Assembly: GCF_009834785.1 (NCBI RefSeq) | Contig: NZ_WUYX01000053.1 | Location: forward strand, 169,169-233,168 | Source of the DNA: Natronorubrum halalkaliphilum | GTDB taxonomy: Archaea; Halobacteriota; Halobacteria; Halobacteriales; Natrialbaceae | DNA length: 64,000 nucleotides | Direction of reading: 5' to 3' | Shown here: positions 33,890-42,887 of the stretch, one piece after another | Position numbering within the stretch: the first letter of the stretch is position 1 | Layout of the letters: each line of letters starts with the position of its first letter | The notes under the pieces: generated by a model | The model's database searches: none | What the model saw: the letters and a program-made list of their open reading frames with translations, nothing else | What the model was told of the DNA's origin: nothing | Made by a program: the position numbers and the translations under genes

Positions 33890-33895
33890 TTTTAT
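33890..33895 (+). promoter_or_regulatory. TATA-like box for the AI-2E family gene
   Basis: TTTTAT is centred about 28 nt before the GTG at 33921. This spacing predicts a leaderless transcript starting at that codon and argues against the upstream GTG 33843 and ATG 33894, which overlaps the box. Confidence 0.5.
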
Positions 33896-33920
33896 GCCGT
33901 ACTGCGTGGAAACGAACGCC

Positions 33921-34946
33921 GTGAACCTCAGTAGAGGGTATCTCCTGACGCTCGTTCTCATTCTGGCGTATCTCTCGTGGCAACTCGTCACACCGTTCTT
34001 ACAGTACGTTCTCGGCGCCGTTCTCATCGCGTTCGTCCTCTATCCCCTTCAGGAGCGACTCGAGAACTACGTCTCGTCGACGATCGCCGCATTGGCGCTC
34101 GTGCTCCTGGCGATCGTCGGCTTCATCGTCCCGTTCGTCGTCGTCGCGGTGGCGATCGCCGACGATGTCGCCAACATTCTGCAGGATATCGACCCCGAAA
34201 CGCTTCAGTTGGCCGAAATCGAGGACCAAATCGAGGAGGAAACGGGGATCGACATCGACATTACCGAACAGCTGGCCGGTTCGGCCGAACAGATCGGGAC
34301 GATGCTTCTCGAGCAGACGACGGCGTGGTTCAGCGCGCTCACACACGCCCTGATCGGCCTCGGGCTTATGCTCTTCTTGCTCTACTACCTGCTCAAGGAA
34401 GGCGACGCGCTCATGGCGTGGCTCACGGAGATGACCCCGTTGCCGGACGACGTCCAGAACGACCTCTACGGCGAGCTAAAGGAGGTCATGTGGGCGGTGT
34501 TGGCCGGACACGTGTTGATCGCCATTATCGAAGGCGTTATCGCAGGGCTCGGGCTGTTCGCGACCGGGATTCCAAACGCCGCGTTCTGGACGTTCATCAT
34601 GGTCATCCTCTCGCTGGTGCCGCTGATCGGCGCACCGGTGGTGTGGGTTCCCGCATCCCTCTACCTGCTCGCGATCGGCGAGCCGATCCTCGCGCTGGCA
34701 CTCGCGATCTACAGCGCGATCGTCGTCGGCATCGCCGACGACTACCTGCGGCCGATCGTCGTCGATCAGTTCGCCGAAATCAGTCCCGCCGTGATCATCC
34801 TCGGCGTTCTCGGCGGCATCTACGCCTTCGGCATTATGGGGCTGTTCTTCGGTCCCGTGATCCTCGGCGCGTTCCTCGCGACGGTGAACGTCCTCAACGA
34901 GAACTACGACCGTCTCGGAGGCGGATACGGGAACTCCGGGCCGTGA
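33921..34946 (+). CDS. AI-2E/PerM family transporter
   Basis: A 341-residue protein with about eight hydrophobic segments. It begins NLSRGYLLTLVLILAYLSWQ, the usual start of haloarchaeal members. ALVLLAIVGFIVPFVVVAVA and the conserved C-terminal block ILSLVPLIGAPVVWVPASLYLL, DYLRPIVVDQFAEISPAVIIL are typical. Some members export AI-2 or act as Na+/H+ antiporters; the substrate here is unknown. GTG 33921 is supported by promoter spacing. Confidence 0.88.
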   Translation: MNLSRGYLLTLVLILAYLSWQLVTPFLQYVLGAVLIAFVLYPLQERLENYVSSTIAALALVLLAIVGFIVPFVVVAVAIADDVANILQDIDPETLQLAEIEDQIEEETGIDIDITEQLAGSAEQIGTMLLEQTTAWFSALTHALIGLGLMLFLLYYLLKEGDALMAWLTEMTPLPDDVQNDLYGELKEVMWAVLAGHVLIAIIEGVIAGLGLFATGIPNAAFWTFIMVILSLVPLIGAPVVWVPASLYLLAIGEPILALALAIYSAIVVGIADDYLRPIVVDQFAEISPAVIILGVLGGIYAFGIMGLFFGPVILGAFLATVNVLNENYDRLGGGYGNSGP

Positions 34947-35108
34947 ACCCCGTCATTTTCGGGGAATGGGAGTGACCGCGAAGTGGCCGCGCTACCAGCG
35001 CGACCACCAAATCGCCGCCAGCGTCGACGGCCATCAGTCCCGATATCACCGTCGCCGATCGTGTCGACCGGCGAGAACTATAAGGTCACGTAGGAACGGA
35101 TACTCGAT

Positions 35109-36077
35109 ATGTCAGTCCCCGACGCCGCAGCGACAGCAGAAACCGTCGTCGACGAAATCCTCTCCGCAGTCGTCGCCGACCGGACCGTCCTCGAGGAGGT
35201 CACCGCCGGCGTACTCGCCCGTGGTCACGTGCTCCTCGAGGACGTCCCCGGAACGGGCAAGACGCTAACGGCCCGCTCGTTCGCGACCGCCCTCGGCCTC
35301 GAGTTCTCTCGCGTGCAGTTCACGCCCGATCTCATGCCCGCGGACGTCACGGGTTCGTACGTGTTCGAGGAGGATACCGGCGAGTTTCGGTTTACCCCCG
35401 GCCCGGTGTTCGCGAACGTCGTGCTCGCCGACGAGATCAACCGCGCGCCGCCGAAAACCCAGTCCGCGCTGCTCGAAGCAATGGAGGAAGGGCAGGTCAC
35501 CGTCGACGGCGAGACCCACGACCTCCCCGATCCGTTCGTCGTCATCGCGACGCAGAATCCGGTCGAGCAGGAGGGCACGTTCGAACTGCCGGAAGCCCAG
35601 CGCGACCGGTTCATGATCAAGACCTCGCTCGGCTACCCCGATCCCGAAGGAACGCGAGAGTTGATCGATCGACGCGCCGACCGCGACCAGCCGGATCCCA
35701 CCGTCGAACCGGTCGTCGATCGGGAGGCGGTCCTGGAACTGCAGCGCGTTCCCGAAGGCGTCACCGTCGACGGGCCGATACGCGACTACATCGGCGAGAT
35801 CTGTCGTACCACTCGTCGGGACGGACGCGTCGACGTCGGCGTCTCGCCCCGGGGCGTCCAGCGACTGTTCGAGGCGAGTCGAGCGCGGGCCGTCCTCGAC
35901 GGCCGCGACTACGTCGTGCCCGACGACGTCAAGTGCATCGCCGGCCCCGCGCTCGCCCACCGACTCGTCCTGAATCCGGAAGCGAATATCCAGGGTGCCT
36001 CGCGACGGGCGGTCGTCGAATCGGTTCTCGACGACGTCGACGTCCCCGCGATGGAGCCCCCATCAGCGGAGCAGTAA
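35109..36077 (+). CDS. MoxR family AAA+ ATPase
   Basis: A 322-residue AAA+ protein: LLEDVPGTGKTLTARSFA is Walker A, VVLADEINRAPPKTQSALL Walker B, FVVIATQNPVEQEGTFELPE sensor 1 and the MoxR-specific loop, and VSPRGVQRLFEASRARAVL sensor 2. MoxR ATPases act as chaperones with DUF58 and VWA proteins. The DUF58 and DUF4129 genes are in the operon directly opposite. The 3' end overlaps the convergent multi-TM gene by 15 nt. Confidence 0.95.
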   Translation: MSVPDAAATAETVVDEILSAVVADRTVLEEVTAGVLARGHVLLEDVPGTGKTLTARSFATALGLEFSRVQFTPDLMPADVTGSYVFEEDTGEFRFTPGPVFANVVLADEINRAPPKTQSALLEAMEEGQVTVDGETHDLPDPFVVIATQNPVEQEGTFELPEAQRDRFMIKTSLGYPDPEGTRELIDRRADRDQPDPTVEPVVDREAVLELQRVPEGVTVDGPIRDYIGEICRTTRRDGRVDVGVSPRGVQRLFEASRARAVLDGRDYVVPDDVKCIAGPALAHRLVLNPEANIQGASRRAVVESVLDDVDVPAMEPPSAEQ

Positions 36078-37442
36078 CCACGCCCCGCCGACGACCGCAG
36101 TGACGCCGGCGACGACACCCGCCGTCGCCGGCACCGACAGCGCGGGTGCGAGCACGGTTCCGATCCACAATCCGCCTGCAGCGATCGGAACGCCGACGGC
36201 CGCGACGGCACCGCTCCAGCCGACCCGGACGAGTTGTGGCCGTCTCGACGCGCCCTCGAGACCGATCTCCCGCCCGAGAGTGCGGCCGTAGCGCCCGACA
36301 TCGTAGACGAATAACCCGGCTGCGAGCGCGACGAGCGACGGCAGCACCGTTCCGAAGACGGTGACGTCGGCCGCGTCGCTGGTCGTCCCGACGGTAACGC
36401 TCCCCGCCGCAAGTCCGACGGCGATGACGGTTGCTGGGTCGGGCGTCGCCGCGATCAGTCTCGTCCCGTGTTTCATCGCGAGCCAACCTGCCCCGAGAAC
36501 GACGGCGATCGCGCCGAACAGTGGTGCTACCAGATCGTCCTGTCCGCCGGGGGCGACGGCACCGACCGTTCCGACGAACGCACCGGTGGTTCCGAAAACG
36601 GTCCCGACGGCGACCGCGACGATGGCACCGCTTCCGTCGGCTACGAGATTCCAGACGTACCCCACGACCAGTCCCAGAGCGGTGAGGGTGACACCGAAAA
36701 GCGCCACCGCCGCGAGCAGACCGCGAGCGACGCCGCTGCCGGCGACGCCAGCGATGAGCGACTCCATCGAGAACACGTACCGGGCGAACAGCGTCCCCAC
36801 CGAGAGCGAGACGAACGCGAGACCGGCCGCGAAGACGACCGTCAGCGCCAGTGTGTTACGCATCGCGATCGAGGAGTCGGCGTACCGCGGGGTGGTAAAC
36901 GCCGCCGACGGGAGCGCGACCGAACCGACCGCCAGCGCGAGTCCGGCGGCGACGATCCAGACGAGCACGCCGGAGATGCCGGACCCAGGGAGCCAGAGCA
37001 CCGTCTCGGCCGCCGGACCGATCCCGCCGGCCGTATCGATCCCGTGACCGAGAACGGCGAGAATCGCAGCGACGGCTGCTGCGATGATCGCTGCCGTCCC
37101 TATCCGTCGAACGGCGGTCGACGACGGCCAGCCCGTCGCAGTAGCGCCGGCGGCGGCCGCGGTGACCGAAGCGACGACCACGAGTGCACCCGAAGTCGGG
37201 TCCAGGGTGCGTGCGAGACCGGCGACTGCACCGATGACGATGACCGGCAAGAGGGCGGCGGCGACGGCAACCCGTCGGTGCGGGCCGGCGAACCAGCGTG
37301 ACACCGCCGCAAACGCGAGCCCGATACCGATACCGCCGAGTACCGCCCGATCGTACCCGGCCAGCGCGAGCGTTCCAACGAGCGCGGCGATCGTGATCGC
37401 TCGCGCCGTCGTCGCTGGGAGTCCGTCAACGGCGTCGCTCAT
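36063..37442 (-). CDS. multi-TM protein of the MoxR/DUF58 cluster (DUF7519-like)
   Basis: A 459-residue, almost wholly hydrophobic protein with 12 or more Gly/Ala/Val-rich segments and few charged loops. A longer loop (HGTRLIAATPDPATV) and RRPQLVRVGWSG near the end are the only conserved-looking soluble parts. It is the last gene of the operon, and its start overlaps the DUF58 stop by 4 nt. In haloarchaea such proteins accompany MoxR-DUF58 clusters, but no role is known. The DUF number is from memory. Confidence 0.75.
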   Translation of the reverse strand: MSDAVDGLPATTARAITIAALVGTLALAGYDRAVLGGIGIGLAFAAVSRWFAGPHRRVAVAAALLPVIVIGAVAGLARTLDPTSGALVVVASVTAAAAGATATGWPSSTAVRRIGTAAIIAAAVAAILAVLGHGIDTAGGIGPAAETVLWLPGSGISGVLVWIVAAGLALAVGSVALPSAAFTTPRYADSSIAMRNTLALTVVFAAGLAFVSLSVGTLFARYVFSMESLIAGVAGSGVARGLLAAVALFGVTLTALGLVVGYVWNLVADGSGAIVAVAVGTVFGTTGAFVGTVGAVAPGGQDDLVAPLFGAIAVVLGAGWLAMKHGTRLIAATPDPATVIAVGLAAGSVTVGTTSDAADVTVFGTVLPSLVALAAGLFVYDVGRYGRTLGREIGLEGASRRPQLVRVGWSGAVAAVGVPIAAGGLWIGTVLAPALSVPATAGVVAGVTAVVGGAWLLLR

Positions 37443-38812
37443 CGGTCACCCACCTCTCCGATAGCATCGTTCAGGACCAACGCAAGCGGGCGCTCGAGGT
37501 CCCAGTCGACGACTCGAGCGCCCGTCGTCCGGGTTTCGGCCAGCCGGGTTCCGCGGTCGACGGCTTCCAGTCGAGTCGCGAGGTCGTCGGCGCCGGTGTC
37601 GGGAGCAGCGGCATCGGTATCGACACCGGCAGTGACGTCAGGGGAGACGACGCGGACGGCGTAGCCGCGTGCCCGAAGTCGACGGACGAGATCGACCGGT
37701 TGATCGTCGACGAAGGACGAAAACAGGTACACTTGCGCTTCGCCGGGAAGCACCTGGGGGAGTTCGTCGAGCGGGTCACCGTGGATCGTGCGGGCGTCGG
37801 CCGCGCCGGCGGGATCGGACTGCCACGTCGCGCGAAGCAGGTTCGTCGCCCGCTGTCGCGTCGTCGGACCGGTTCCCGGCGAGACTGACGCCAACTGGTT
37901 TTTGTGGACGACGACGGCACCGGCCGGATGGCCCGTCGACAGCAGCGTCTCGACCGTTCGCTCGGCCGCGGTAGCCGACAGTTCGACCGCGGGCGGCTGT
38001 TCGGTCGTCGCCGCGCGGAACTGGCTCGAGCGGGCGTCGACGACGCAGACGATTCGCGTCGCTCGTTCGGCGCGGTACTCGACGGTCGCCAACTCTCGCG
38101 TGCCGGCGTAGCGTCGCCAGTCGATCGAACTGACCGGATCGCCCGACTGGTACTCGCGGACGGCGTAGAACTCGATGCCGCTCCCGCCCTCGTCCGTCGG
38201 CACCTCGCCCGCGTAATCGTTCGTGCCGCCGCCGAGCGGAACCGCCTCGACGGCCGGCGAACAGCGGACCGTGTCGTTGCCGGCCACGGGGTCGGTCCAC
38301 GTCTCCGCCACAGTTCCCGTGAGATCGCGCGTTCGGACCGTTGCGTCGTCGAACACGTACTCGCCGCGCCGGAGTTCGACCCCGTACTCGAGGGTCGTTT
38401 CCGCACCCGGTTCGAGAGTGACACACGTTCGCGGTGATCCGGAGACAACCGGCAAGGCGTCCGGAACGCCGTCGATGACGCGCAGATCGACGATCGGCTC
38501 CGAACCGACGTTTCGGACGGTCGTCCGCACGGAGACGGTATCGCCGGGGTCGCCAGCGACGACGTCCGAGGACGAATCGGCGCTGTCGGCCGCCGGTCCG
38601 GCAGTGGCTGCCCGCTCCTCGGTCGAAAGCCGTCGCTCGAGGCGCACCGTCGCGTCCTGTCGAGTGCCGAAGACGCCGGCAGCGACGTACCATAGCGGCA
38701 GCGTGGCGGCAGCGACGAGCAGTTGGCTGCCGACGGCGAGACCGATCCCCGCGAGCGAGAGCGTCGCGACGATTCCCCACTCGCCGTTCCCGGTTCGGTC
38801 GGCCATCGTCAT
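37439..38812 (-). CDS. DUF58 domain protein (MoxR-associated)
   Basis: A 457-residue protein. Two N-terminal membrane helices (residues about 10-45) precede a beta-rich domain (VSVRTTVRNVGSEPIVDLRV) and the DUF58 signature AVREYQSGDPVSSIDWRRYAGTREL near residue 235. A VWA-like half follows (IVCVVDARSSQFR, AQVYLFSSFVDDQPVDLVRRL). DUF58 proteins act with MoxR ATPases in envelope or complex assembly. Its start overlaps the previous stop by 4 nt. Confidence 0.9.
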   Translation of the reverse strand: MTMADRTGNGEWGIVATLSLAGIGLAVGSQLLVAAATLPLWYVAAGVFGTRQDATVRLERRLSTEERAATAGPAADSADSSSDVVAGDPGDTVSVRTTVRNVGSEPIVDLRVIDGVPDALPVVSGSPRTCVTLEPGAETTLEYGVELRRGEYVFDDATVRTRDLTGTVAETWTDPVAGNDTVRCSPAVEAVPLGGGTNDYAGEVPTDEGGSGIEFYAVREYQSGDPVSSIDWRRYAGTRELATVEYRAERATRIVCVVDARSSQFRAATTEQPPAVELSATAAERTVETLLSTGHPAGAVVVHKNQLASVSPGTGPTTRQRATNLLRATWQSDPAGAADARTIHGDPLDELPQVLPGEAQVYLFSSFVDDQPVDLVRRLRARGYAVRVVSPDVTAGVDTDAAAPDTGADDLATRLEAVDRGTRLAETRTTGARVVDWDLERPLALVLNDAIGEVGDR

Positions 38813-39540
38813 CGGTCGACCCTCCGCTGTTCGGCGGTTTCGAACGCTTCGGTCGTCTCGGTCACCTCGAACGCTTCGGTCGTCTCGATCGCCTCGAACG
38901 CTTCGGTCGTCTCGATCGCCTCGAGCGTCCGCCGAACGCGGCGACGATAGGCCGCGCCGGGATCGACCGCGCCGCGCACTCGTTCGGCGATCGGTTGGCG
39001 GCGGTCGACCGCCAGAAACGCCGCCGCGACCGGATCGTCGGTCCACGTTCCCGCTCGGACGGCCTCGCGCGCCGCCTCCGTCTCGAGCCCGCGCCGCGAT
39101 CTGCAGACCCGAACCGCACTCTCGGTGAGACGGTCCCGAATCTTCGCTTCCGAATTGGTCGTCCGACACTGATACCAGCCCCGGGAGGCGTACTCGAGGG
39201 TCCAGCCCGTCTCGCGGCCGACCGACCGTCTCGTTGGGGTGACACCCGTTTCGGGCGGCGGCCCGCGAACCATCTTCGGGACGCTCGAGCGGTCGCGGCT
39301 CCGGCTCAACCGAAGCGCCCCGACGGCGATCACCAGTCCGAGCACCGGCAACAGCACTGCCAGCGGGTACAACACCCCGACGAGTATCTGTCCGGGCGAG
39401 ATGAAGCCGCCAAGCAGTATCGCGGCGACGGCCAAACCGGTACCGACGGCGACTAGCGCGACAGCGAGTCGCTCTTGATCGGCGGTCGCCAACCGACGGA
39501 CGAGCCCTCCCAACGGACGCGGACCGCGGATTGACGTCAT
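38809..39540 (-). CDS. DUF7269-like membrane protein with C-terminal repeats
   Basis: A 243-residue protein with two membrane helices (LAVALVAVGTGLAVAAILLGG; ILVGVLYPLAVLLPVLGLVI), then a soluble domain (REAVRAGTWTDDPVAAAFLA, RVRGAVDPGAAYRRRVRRTL). The tail is a 9-residue tandem repeat based on IETTEAFEA. Its place between DUF4129 and DUF58 is that of DUF7269 in haloarchaeal clusters. Function unknown. It is coupled to both neighbours by 4-nt overlaps. Confidence 0.75.
   Translation of the reverse strand: MTSIRGPRPLGGLVRRLATADQERLAVALVAVGTGLAVAAILLGGFISPGQILVGVLYPLAVLLPVLGLVIAVGALRLSRSRDRSSVPKMVRGPPPETGVTPTRRSVGRETGWTLEYASRGWYQCRTTNSEAKIRDRLTESAVRVCRSRRGLETEAAREAVRAGTWTDDPVAAAFLAVDRRQPIAERVRGAVDPGAAYRRRVRRTLEAIETTEAFEAIETTEAFEVTETTEAFETAEQRRVDR
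38840..38920 (-). repeat. 27-bp in-frame tandem repeat in the DUF7269-like gene
   Basis: Three units begin at 38840, 38867 and 38894, followed by a degenerate fourth. Nine codons per unit keep the frame (ETTEAFE core). The units differ only at a few bases, implying recent expansion. Confidence 0.85.
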
Positions 39541-41198
39541 TCGGATCCCTCCTCGTCCTCCGGGTCTCGGTCGTACTCGAGTAGCTCCGACACCGTGTCT
39601 CGCACCTCGGCCACCCGGTCGGGAGACGGGTCGCGGGTGCCGTACTCGACGTCCCGAAACAGGGCGACGAGTCGGCGAACGTTCGTCGCCGGAAAGCCGG
39701 CGGCGATCGCTTTCCGGGCGAGTTGGCCGGGCGTCCGCGTCGTTCGGTTCTCGACGCCGAGTCGGTCGAGGAACGCGTGCCAGGCGGTTCGCACCTCCGC
39801 ACGCGGCCCGTCCGGACCCAGCGGCTCGGCCGCCAGTTCGGGTGGGTTCGTATCGTTCGATTCGTTGTTCGCGGAGTCGCCGTCAGCGGTGGACCCGAAT
39901 CGATCGCGGAACAGCGAGTCGCCGCGACCGCTCGACGAACGGGAGAACGAGCCGAGCGACGGCAGTGTAGAGCGGAGACTGCCGACGGTGAGCGACGGCA
40001 CTAGCGTGCCGATCGACGGGAGCGACCGACCGATTCGTAGACTGGGAAGCGAAATCGTCGGCCACGATACTGTCGGACGGCGGAATCCGTCGCCCAGCGT
40101 GGAAAAGACGTCCGCGAGCGAGAGGAACAGGTCCGAAAGCACCGCGCCGCGACGGCGGTCGCGGGAGGCGACAACGCGCAGATAGGTTATCGTGAGTCCC
40201 AGCAGGAGGCCGGGACCGAGCACGACGATGGCCGTCAACCGAAGGTAGAGGTTTTCGACCGTCGCCGACGCAGTTTCCGCGCCGACGTCCGCGGTGACCG
40301 TCGCCTCGTCGTCGACCGGCATCCACAGCGATGCTTGACCGTTCTCGTCGGTGGTCAGTTCGTCACCGCTCTCGAGGACTACCGTCGCGTTCGGAACGGC
40401 GGCCCCGTCAGCCGAGACCTGTACGGGTGCGGGAAAGCCCGGCAGCACGATCGGGTCGGAAGCGAATTCGACCGTCGGTTCCGGGACGTCGATCGTGCGT
40501 TCGCCCTCGACCGGACCCCGCTCGACGTGTAGCTCGGCCGATCCGGCCGTTTCGGGAAGCGTCACGGTCGCCGTCCCCCTCTCGTCGGTGGTCGCGACGG
40601 CCTCGCCGTCGATCGACACCGTTGCGTTGGTTACCAGCGTCGAGCCGACCGCGGCGGCCACCTCGATATCCTGATCCGGAGCGACCCCGGCGTCGGTTTC
40701 GATCGTCGCCCCCGTCGGAACGTCGACCGTCCGCGAGAGGTTTTCATCGGGAACGGTGACGGTCATCGTCTCCTCGTAGGGAACGGCGGCATCGACTCGA
40801 CCGACCCTGTTCGTTTCTCCGACCGTTTCGTCGTTCACTTCGACGGCCTTCGTATCGAAGTGGGTCGCACCCTCAACCTCGACTACCACGTCGTTACCGG
40901 GTTCGACCGCGCCGTCGATCGCTATCGGGTGCGTTTCGTCGGTGGCGTCGGTGTCATCCGTGTCGTCGCTCTCGTCGTTGTTCCCGTCGGCGTCGGTGTC
41001 GTCGTCGGCATCGGCATCGGTCAGTTCCGTCGCCGGATCCGACGACGACGTAAGCGCGTCCCAGTCGTTGGCGGTCGTCCCGCCCTCGCTCGGCCCCGGC
41101 CCGTCCAGGCGCGGATCCGCCGCGGGAAGCGCGCTGGCGACGATCAGGAGACAGCACAGACAGCCGAGTACGAACAGCAATCGTCGCGCGTCGGTCAC
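39537..41198 (-). CDS. DUF4129 domain surface protein of the MoxR cluster
   Basis: A 553-residue protein from GTG 41198, which overlaps the protease stop by 4 nt. A signal or anchor (RRLLFVLGCLCCLLIVASAL) leads to an acidic linker and two or three Ig/Big-like beta domains (SIDGEAVATTDERGTATVTL; VPNATVVLESGDELTTDENG). A membrane helix (about 345-370) and a Ser/Pro-rich linker precede the cytoplasmic DUF4129 (AEVRTAWHAFLDRLGV, RTPGQLARKAIAAGF, LVALFRDVEYG). DUF4129 is often fused to transglutaminases, absent here. It probably bridges the surface and the MoxR/DUF58 machinery. Confidence 0.85.
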   Translation of the reverse strand: MTDARRLLFVLGCLCCLLIVASALPAADPRLDGPGPSEGGTTANDWDALTSSSDPATELTDADADDDTDADGNNDESDDTDDTDATDETHPIAIDGAVEPGNDVVVEVEGATHFDTKAVEVNDETVGETNRVGRVDAAVPYEETMTVTVPDENLSRTVDVPTGATIETDAGVAPDQDIEVAAAVGSTLVTNATVSIDGEAVATTDERGTATVTLPETAGSAELHVERGPVEGERTIDVPEPTVEFASDPIVLPGFPAPVQVSADGAAVPNATVVLESGDELTTDENGQASLWMPVDDEATVTADVGAETASATVENLYLRLTAIVVLGPGLLLGLTITYLRVVASRDRRRGAVLSDLFLSLADVFSTLGDGFRRPTVSWPTISLPSLRIGRSLPSIGTLVPSLTVGSLRSTLPSLGSFSRSSSGRGDSLFRDRFGSTADGDSANNESNDTNPPELAAEPLGPDGPRAEVRTAWHAFLDRLGVENRTTRTPGQLARKAIAAGFPATNVRRLVALFRDVEYGTRDPSPDRVAEVRDTVSELLEYDRDPEDEEGSE

Positions 41199-42310
41199 GG
41201 CCGTTCCTCCTGTTCGGCGGCCATCTCGGACAGTCGTCGGATCCGTTCGTCGATCGGCGGATGCGTCTCGACCGAGGTACTTACACTCGTACTCGTATTC
41301 GTATGTGCGCTCGGAGACGTCGCCGATGTCTCGGCCTCGAGCCACGTAGTTATCTGCTCCCGCCGTCGTGTCGGATCGGTCGGCCGCCCGATTTCGGGCA
41401 GCGACGCGGTGTTACGGCCGGTGATGAGTTCCGTTGGAACGATACACAGCGCGCGGGTTTTGGCCGATCGAAGGTCCGTCCCGGGGGTGGTCGTCGCCTC
41501 GGAGAGCGCCACCAGCGCGGTCGCGAGCGCCAGCGGCGTCCCCGTGATCCGAGCCGCCCCGGCGTCGGCGGCGAACTCTCGAGCCTGCGAGAGCGTCCGC
41601 GTCGCCCAGTCGGCGACGATCGGAAACAGCCAGACCACGGGTGCCACGAGGACGTACGTCAGCACGACCAGCGGGAGAAACCACTGGAGCGCGAGCCGAC
41701 CCTGCCCCGACACTGTCTCGCGACCGGAAGCCGCGCGACGCGCGAGCCGAGCGGCGTGGTAGGTTCGATCGGCGATCTCCAGAAACAGCGTCGTGATCGT
41801 CATTAGCGTCACGTCGCGGTTGGCGATGTGGGCGATCTCGTGGGCCAGGACCGCCGCTAGCTCGTCTTCGTCCAGCCGCTCGACCACCCCCGTCGTGACG
41901 ACGATCGTTGCGTCGGTCAGCCGGCCGACGGTGTAACAGCTCGGTCGGTCGTCCGCGACGACGCGGACGTCCGGTTCCGGCACGTCGACGCTCATCGACA
42001 GCCGACGGACGATTCGGGCGACTTCGTGGTCGTCGGCGCCGGCGGTCGCACGCGTGCCCGAGAGCACGCGTCGATAGCCGTAGTAGGCCTGGGCCGCGAG
42101 AAAGGCCCCGACGAGGACCAGCACCGTCGACCACGAGACGGGAAGCTGGAGGAGATCGAAGCCGACGGTCCCATGGCGGAGGAAAACGATCGTTCCGGCG
42201 ACGACGCCCGGAAGCAACACGCCGTAGGCCCACAGCAACGCGATCACGAACAGGGCGTTTACCGCGACGAACACCCCGAGGACGGCAGCGATCCGCAACC
42301 GAAGATTCAT
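41195..42310 (-). CDS. htpX: M48 family (HtpX-like) membrane metalloprotease
   Basis: A 371-residue protein. Two N-terminal and two central membrane helices flank the zinc site HEIAHIANRD (two His and catalytic Glu); the third ligand Glu is in REFAADAGAARITG. PSCYTVGRLTDATIVVTTG is the usual pre-catalytic strand. HtpX proteases degrade damaged membrane proteins. As first gene of the five-gene operon, it may process or check the cluster's membrane proteins. ATG 42310 was chosen; the upstream open frame lacks membrane-protein character. Confidence 0.9.
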   Translation of the reverse strand: MNLRLRIAAVLGVFVAVNALFVIALLWAYGVLLPGVVAGTIVFLRHGTVGFDLLQLPVSWSTVLVLVGAFLAAQAYYGYRRVLSGTRATAGADDHEVARIVRRLSMSVDVPEPDVRVVADDRPSCYTVGRLTDATIVVTTGVVERLDEDELAAVLAHEIAHIANRDVTLMTITTLFLEIADRTYHAARLARRAASGRETVSGQGRLALQWFLPLVVLTYVLVAPVVWLFPIVADWATRTLSQAREFAADAGAARITGTPLALATALVALSEATTTPGTDLRSAKTRALCIVPTELITGRNTASLPEIGRPTDPTRRREQITTWLEAETSATSPSAHTNTSTSVSTSVETHPPIDERIRRLSEMAAEQEERP

Positions 42311-42640
42311 GGAGGGATTGATCCGTACTTTCTGCCAGGCAAGTAAAAATTTTCTGTAAACACCTATATGGAGCGTTACAGGTAGGCCCAAACAGGTGAG
42401 ATAGTGCAACCAGCAAACAGATCGTCTACGCGTCTTAGATAGACTTCCCTCGGCCAGTTCCGGCCTACTCGCGACCCCGAACCTGTGGATGAACCGGGAG
42501 AGACACACGACAGACCGCATGAACAACCCGGTCAGGACGGGGGAACAATATGCTCGAATCACACCACGCGTTCAGAGCAATTGCTGTCAATGCGAAACGG
42601 GTAACGACCACGCTATTACCGTTCTCGAGTGACTATAGCA

Positions 42641-42655
42641 TCCCGAATTTCGGGA
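42641..42655. promoter_or_regulatory. 15-nt perfect palindrome, possible operator
   Basis: TCCCGAA at 42641-42647 pairs perfectly with TTCGGGA at 42649-42655 around one central base. It lies in the long divergent region upstream of the ba3 oxidase operon, about 245 nt before its first ATG. A dimeric regulator could bind here. Confidence 0.35.
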
Positions 42656-42855
42656 CCCCGCTCGATGGATATCGTGGGTTCTCGGCTGGCGTATTGATCA
42701 CGTCGAGGCCAAGCGGCCGGCGAGGAAGTTGGGGAAGTTCACGGTGGAGAGGTAGCGCTCGAGATGCTGCCAGCCGCCGACAATCTCCCCTTTCTGCTGA
42801 AACGGTCTGCTCTCGTAGGGATGGGGCCGGAACCGATCAAAATACTTCAAAATGG

Positions 42856-42861
42856 TTTATT
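42856..42861 (+). promoter_or_regulatory. TATA-like box of the ba3 oxidase operon
   Basis: TTTATT is centred about 29 nt before the ATG at 42888. The transcription start would fall within a few bases of the start codon. Confidence 0.45.
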
Positions 42862-42887
42862 TGCCTCCTCATGATCGAAACTCAAGT

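Larger units (their letters stand above)
42311..42887. other. 577-base divergent intergenic region
   Basis: This long gap separates the M48 operon and the oxidase operon. It holds AT-rich stretches near 42345-42360, probably the promoter of the M48 gene, a 15-nt palindrome at 42641, and only short doubtful frames. The frame at 42550-42975 ends inside the oxidase gene and is not protein-like. Confidence 0.45.

Noticed and set aside
37439..39802. 787-codon minus-strand frame extending DUF58 upstream
   Set aside because: The extra 330 codons overlap the DUF7269-like gene in another frame and are Arg-rich; DUF58 starts at 38812 with the ATGA overlap.
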